The translations under genes and the position numbers were made by a program. Below the pieces are notes generated by a model. That model worked only from the letters and a program-made list of their open reading frames with translations. It searched no databases and was not told the origin of the DNA. This document shows, piece after piece, positions 59,345-64,000 of a stretch of 64,000 nt of DNA; position 1 is the stretch's first letter; each line of letters starts with the position of its first letter. The stretch is from Agapanthus africanus. Its lineage: Eukaryota > Streptophyta > Magnoliopsida > Asparagales > Amaryllidaceae. The stretch covers positions 518,377,772-518,441,771 of the forward strand of contig JASDDO010000001.1 of the NCBI GenBank assembly GCA_030015575.1, read 5' to 3'.

Positions 59345-59545
59345 TGACCTTGACGAAGGTCAACAAATCATAAGTCACATGTCAAGTTCTACCCGTCATT
59401 GTCCAGGTTAATTTGAACCCACCCGTACAAGCCCTTGACGAAGGTCAACAAGGCTATACGACTGTCCCAAACCAACGCATCTATTTATGCAGCAGAAAGG
59501 TAACAAGCAGCTACCATTCACTATGCCTTGACGAAGGTCAACAAA
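59345..59545. repeat. Three copies of CCTTGACGAAGGTCAACAA
   Basis: They start at about 59348, 59432 and 59525. The core TTGAC...GTCAA is an imperfect palindrome containing W-box-like TTGAC on both strands. Flanks differ, so only this motif and short neighbours are repeated. Confidence 0.8.
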
Positions 59546-59697
59546 CATAGCATGCATACTAAGTGCTACCCGTCTGAAATGACGGAGGGCTACGAATGGT
59601 TTTTGGCGAAAAACCTTTAACGTAATGAACTTGATACCGTTGAAGGAACTGGATAGCTTTTTATAAAAATATAGTGGCGAAAACCTTTACTAAAGAG

Positions 59698-59930
59698 GTC
59701 ACTCCCGGTGAAGGGATCTCGGCTCTTTCCCCGTAGAATGAGGTGCAGGATATTCCAACTGAATACCACGATGCAAGGCAAAAGGCAATCGGCTATAGTG
59801 AAGTTATTACCCTGACGCAAACTTCTGTCCAAGGGGTCACTCCCGGTGAAGAGATCTCGGCCCTTGCCTCGTCGACTAAGGTGCAGGATATTCCAACTGA
59901 ATACCACTGTGCAAAGCAAAAGAGAATGTC
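59698..59930. repeat. Tandem duplication, period 138 bp
   Basis: GGTCACTCCCGGTGAAG and GTGCAGGATATTCCAACTG occur in both units (from 59698 and 59836). Confidence 0.85.
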
Positions 59931-61041
59931 CTTGCAATAACAGCTTTTTTTGAAAAATTGTTATAACATCAGAATAGGTTTGTTTAGCTTGCATTGATCC
60001 GAATCAATGCAGTCCCATCAATTGATCACACCAATAAAGAACGAAAATACGATGTACGTATATGCCATCCGCATTCGCCACTGGGTCCCGTCATCACCCG
60101 TTAGGTTACTTAACTAACGACAGAGCGGGGACTGGACTAGCGCGGATGCAAAACATATACAACGTCTACTAGTATATATATCAATATATAATATTCGCTT
60201 AAGGCGTGATAAAATGCAACATCACAGAAATGTAATAAGCATCACAGAACAATACAGATATCTGGGATCCCCGGGTTTCATAAAGCCGCTACTGAAATCC
60301 GACGTTCCCCTGGTCGTGTGGATAGCCTGTGCAATGAAATCCTAGACCTCTACGGGCGCGGCAAGTTATCCGCCAAAACCTGAAACGAGGCAGCCCCCTT
60401 CAGCAACGTGAATGGACCACCCAGCACTTTACGGAATCCGGTAACTTGAGCACCCCTCCTAAGGTCAACCTGTACCCCCTACGAGTGCGGCGAATAGCCC
60501 GCCGATTCTAGAGTGAAGTCCCTCCGTCTCAACGCCATGAGATGCGGGCCCGTTGCCCTCTAGAACCCGGCTATCCGTGCACCCCTCCGCGGGGTAATCC
60601 TAGTACAGAAAGTAAAATATACAACGGGTACATCGACCTCAGCCTGGTCGTGCCGCAAAAGAATAATATACAAACAGGCAGTGACGGCAGTCCACATGTC
60701 GGACGCTCGCCCCGCAATATCAAATGTACATAATAAACCAAACTGTACTGCCATTGCATCCAGGCTATCCACCACGACAAATCCGCAACATCACAGAACA
60801 TCAACGTGAATGTCACGTTAGCAAATCCGTCTAAAAGGGCTATAGCAGTTAGACAGGATTTACCGATCAAATGACATCCACGACGGTCGCAGATATAATG
60901 TAAATACTGTGAACTAACATGTTTAAAATTTTCGATCGACTAAATTTTCCGAAGTGGGCCCCAAGCACAACTGTAGCACTCAAAATAAATCTGGGCCCAA
61001 ACAGAATATACCAAAAACCCCATTTCCAAGTCTAAGACCCA

Positions 61042-61156
61042 CTGTAGAAATCTGGTGCAGTGAAGAGATGATATGGCCGCGGAACCGCGGCCAAAGCATG
61101 GGTTTGGCCGCGGTTCCGCGGTGGAACAGTAACATCATGTGACCAGATTTCTACAG
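61042..61156 (-). other. Long hairpin with GC-rich inner stem near the LARD primer site
   Basis: Outer arms CTGTAGAAATCTGGT (61042-61056) and ACCAGATTTCTACAG (61142-61156) are exact reverse complements. Inner arms CCGCGGAACCGCGGCCA (61077-61093) and TGGCCGCGGTTCCGCGG (61105-61121) are too. The inner loop is 11 bp. Each inner arm is itself nearly palindromic. Located 175-290 bp downstream of the 5' LTR in the element's own direction, where retroelement leaders often carry dimerisation or packaging structures; function here is inference. Confidence 0.85.
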
Positions 61157-61318
61157 AATTCTTAGAATTCCCTGCACGTATTTCTGCAATGTATAAAATA
61201 ATTTTTCGAGCCAAAACAAATTCGACAGAAAACTGAACTTTGAAAATGCGGTTTTTGGAATTTTCGTTCGATCGAAGTTCTAAACACGTTAGAGCAAGCT
61301 AGACTAGGTTAATGGCGT

Positions 61319-61332
61319 GTCTCCGATACCAA
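61319..61332 (-). promoter_or_regulatory. Primer-binding site of the LARD
   Basis: Minus strand TTGGTATCGGAGAC, adjacent to the LTR, matches TGGTATCAGAGC (initiator-Met tRNA) with one change in the core. Confidence 0.75.
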
Positions 61333-63404
61333 TGTAAGTGCACGGCAGCGCTCCGGCCGTCAATCCGACGCCGGAATGCGGAAACGAAACTTTTACAAAA
61401 CTAGTAAACCGGCACCACCGCGCACTATAAACCCGGATCGGGCCATTAACCTACTCCTAGCTAACTAGAGAATGGGGTAGAGAGCTATACCGAGCGATTC
61501 GTGTCCTTCGGTCTTCGGCCTCCACTCCGATCTCCTCGCGGAATCTTCGGTCTTCACCTCCTCGTCGGAACGGGCACCATATCGCCGGGTTCTTTTACGG
61601 GCTCCCACCTCTGGACCGAGGCAACTCGGGCACGAAGTTGGCGAGTCGACGTGCCCAAGGATGCTGTAGGCAAAGTGTAGAATGTTTTGTCTCTATTGGG
61701 GTTGAAGTTGCCATAATAGATATGGTGGAAAAAAATGAACTTTGGAGAAAATGGAGCTCTCATTTTTCTTGCAAGGAATGAAATGAGAATGAAAAAATCC
61801 TCTCACCAAAAATCTCACACCCTCTCTCAAATATGTGGCCAGCCAAAAATGAGAGTGGGAAAATGCAAGGGAGGTGAGCACAAGGTAGAGAGGGGGTGAG
61901 CATAAGAAAAAGGTTTGATGATAAAGAGGAGATAATGTCACACCACCATCTTTTACTAATCCAATCTCATAAATGCAAAGGATATGATGAGGGAAAAAGA
62001 AAAGATGCTTGAACCATCATAATCAACCATTTACAAGAAACCCCCTCCACAATGCTAATTTGCAAATATGCAAATTAGCCCCTCCATCAATTTTCAGCCA
62101 AAAATAGGAAGAAAGGAAAACTGGCTGAAACGGAATGCAAACTGGCAACTCCAAAAAACTGACCCCGTAATAAATTACAGGAAAACCCCACGACTGTATA
62201 TACATACCCGCATTTGTATTCCCACTGAATACAAATGCAAAGAGACAAAATCTACACTGTACAATACTAGGATCCGGCTTAAACCAAAGCCCGCTGGTAT
62301 TATCCGTCCGATCATGATCCGTGCAATACCGCACGTATAAGATCGAACCCTGCCATATCTCCATACGGCCTCTACAGCGTTTCGCCCGAAACTTGAGAAA
62401 CTGTCTGTGGGGGACTCTAAAGACTCGTCAATACTTTGGCTGTGGATTTAACCACTAGCACGTCAGAGGTATTAGCCGTACGTAACGGGCTACCAAGTAT
62501 TGACCAAAAGGGAGGTCGATGAGCGAACTCATCCTGACACCCTACTGAGCCTGTCAGTGACAATATCCGTACAGTCCGGTCCGTTCGTCTATGAGCATCG
62601 TACAAGTCGTGTCGGAGTGTAGCCCAGAACATCCTGAGATACTACTGGAATACCTACCAGTAAATCTTTTGCCTTGGCCAAGGACTTCGTGTAATGGCTC
62701 TCCTAGACACAGCGCGACCTCACCCCCAATACCGGGAGAGACGAACCCCTGCAGATCCGCTCACTGCCTCCATGTGGCTCGGGACTGTACCCAACTAAAA
62801 CCTGTTTGCACGACTCCTTTGAGCCGTGGTAGGGTAGTAATCAAAATACAGTGGGAACTCACACGAGACAAATGACGATCTCAGGTCGATGAACTAACAT
62901 GTACACATGTCACCAGGGAACTGCTATCTGACGTCTGGTATAAGACCAACTAGCATGTTCCCGGCGAGTCCTGTCCTGTGTACTCATAACCCAATGAGCA
63001 CCTGTATACATCTTAGGTGAACCAACTGACACCAGTGGCTTGTGAGACCGACCACCGCCCCTCGTCGGGGTCTCGACTGTATACACTAGTCTACTCTGGA
63101 GTATCGATGCCCTGTCTCGAAACTCCCACGACTAGGGACCTTTTAAGAATGTACTTATAGACCCTAGCTCCCACGTATATGATCGCCATCATACTGCTGG
63201 TCGTCAAGCAAGAATCCTAAGGGTTCTATCAATGTGCAATAGTGACCTGTAAGGTCACCTGAAACAGTACACGATGATAAAGATAAACCAGATAGCATAC
63301 TATCATCTTGAGTAAGACTGTTCTAACGGTATAGGTCCTATCTCAATCATTGCAATCACGTGCATATGATCCAATAATTGACTCTGAGGGCACTATCTCC
63401 AACA
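61333..63404 (-). repeat. 5' LTR of the LARD (2072 bp)
   Basis: Nearly identical to the 53502 LTR, except for a deletion of about 45 bp near 62600. Confidence 0.88.
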
Positions 63405-63770
63405 GATGCAACACGGCGATACAACAAAATCCGAAAATATAGAATACGGGGACACAGATATATATAATTATAATAAAAATAGTACTATAACATTACAACA
63501 TATTCCACAAAAGTCAACAATACAAAAAAGTTCCACTAAGATTATGTTTTTTCTCGCCTTTAATTGAAACAAATAAGATCGTCACTACTACGGGAATCAC
63601 ATTTGGTGTCGTGGCTACACTTAAACGTATTTGACACGTGTCCAAATCCAAAGCCGTCTCATTTTGAAGCGGGACACGGAAATTCCGTGTCGGATACGTG
63701 CCGTGCAACTGTCGGGCATGAATCCGTGTCCGGCACGGACACGGCAACAAAAAAGACGTGTCCATGCGAC
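63405..63770. repeat. Older GGACACGG-rich element split by the LARD
   Basis: Both flanks of the LARD (53465-53501 and 63405-63465) read GGATACGGACACGGGGACACAG-type words, and 63650-63760 has inverted partners such as CGTGTCCGGCACGGACACG. Together they look like a MITE or similar repeat into which the LARD inserted. Confidence 0.45.
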
Positions 63771-63775
63771 TTAGA

Positions 63776-64000
63776 CAGGCCATGCCCCTGCTTAGCCATG
63801 TTATTTTCCGGCGAAGCGTCTTCTTCTTCATTTGATACAAAAGAATAAGAGACCATGTGGCAACTTTCCACACGCTCCTGTTCTTCTATAGGGTCTTCTT
63901 CTTCAGCATCGCTATCTTCAAAGAGATGCCAGAGAATTTCTTCAAGTGTAATGGATGTACGCACCTTCTGATTGTATTCTTCCAGCGCATCAATATACTT
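63776..64000 (-). CDS. Acidic coding-like segment, runs off the window
   Basis: The minus strand reads open from the window edge: KYIDALEEYNQK, SITLEEILWHLFEDSDAEEE, then CHMVSYSFVSNEEEDASPEN. Composition and codon use look like coding, with Glu/Asp clusters. Further downstream the frame enters the GGACACGG repeat and is no longer meaningful. I do not recognise the protein; an old gypsy gag-pol segment or a host gene exon are both possible. Confidence 0.35.

Larger units (their letters stand above)
55632..61318 (-). other. Interior of the LARD, non-coding
   Basis: Many stops in all frames. 55.63-57 kb has words reminiscent of decayed Copia RNase H flanks, but I could not translate a motif. 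Contains the 409-bp tandem duplication, the TTGACGAAGGTCAA repeats, the 138-bp duplication and the hairpin listed separately. Confidence 0.6.
53502..63404 (-). mobile_element. Complete non-autonomous LTR retrotransposon (LARD type), 9.9 kb, target duplication GATGC
   Basis: Two LTRs (53502-55618 and 61333-63404) are direct repeats starting TGTAAGTGCACGGCAG and ending CTATCTCCAACA on the plus strand. GATGC precedes the element (53497-53501) and follows it (63405-63409), a perfect 5-bp duplication. On the minus strand the LTR begins TGTTGGAGATAG and ends CACTTACA; directly after it comes TTGGTATCGGAGAC, close to the initiator-Met-tRNA primer site, and before the other LTR lies GCAAGTGGGAGAT, a Copia-like polypurine tract. 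The 5.7-kb interior has no long frame and no reverse transcriptase or integrase that I can see, so it must be mobilised by a partner. The LTRs differ at few positions apart from one deletion, so insertion was recent. Confidence 0.88.

Noticed and set aside
59617-59994. 125-codon minus-strand frame in the LARD
   Set aside because: Created by the 138-bp tandem duplication; the peptide repeats itself and has no domain.

Overview
This window is nuclear DNA from a flowering plant with a repeat-rich genome. The evidence is GT-AG introns, two plant gene families (a callose synthase and a glutamate receptor-like channel), and plant-type transposable elements: LTR retrotransposons with initiator-Met-tRNA primer sites, a TRIM, a tRNA-derived SINE, foldback MITEs, a MULE-like element and a Tourist-like MITE. 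I cannot fix the species. Nothing bacterial, no CRISPR array and no rRNA or tRNA gene was seen.

Layout. 1-1197 is an old LTR of the same family found again at 53.5 and 61.3 kb. 1.6-1.9 kb holds a cluster of the 10-bp palindrome CAGACGTCTG. 2700-5357 is a solo-LTR-like element with a 5-bp target duplication. 6.3-8.2 kb is a series of four related inverted-repeat elements separated by TA/GA/GT microsatellites. 9371-38323 (+) is one gene of about 41 exons, a callose synthase 8 / GSL4-type protein, with introns full of transposons. 38.3-42.65 kb is intergenic. 42653-46092 (+) is the 5' part of a glutamate receptor-like gene; its reading frame stops in this window just after the first membrane segment. 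46.1-53.5 kb is decayed retrotransposon-like DNA with three tandem-repeat arrays and gag-like coding relics on the minus strand. 53502-63404 is a complete, young, 9.9-kb non-autonomous LTR retrotransposon (minus orientation) with 2.1-kb LTRs and a 5-bp target duplication. The last 600 bp contain an older repeat that this element split, and an acidic coding-like segment that runs off the window.

The callose synthase reads cleanly through 33 exons (about 1250 codons). Seven small indels then fall in exons 34, 39 and 40, and at least five look like one base gained or lost in a short homopolymer. Either the gene is a recent pseudogene or the assembly has uncorrected homopolymer errors; raw reads or RNA would decide. 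The two genes show no sign of working together. The window is best read as an ordinary gene pair being reshaped by transposons. The items most worth a second look are the frame breaks, a 770-bp MULE-like element carrying a GC-rich foreign insert in intron 14, a TRIM ending 16 bp before a splice acceptor, and a GC-rich hairpin close to the primer site of the large retroelement.
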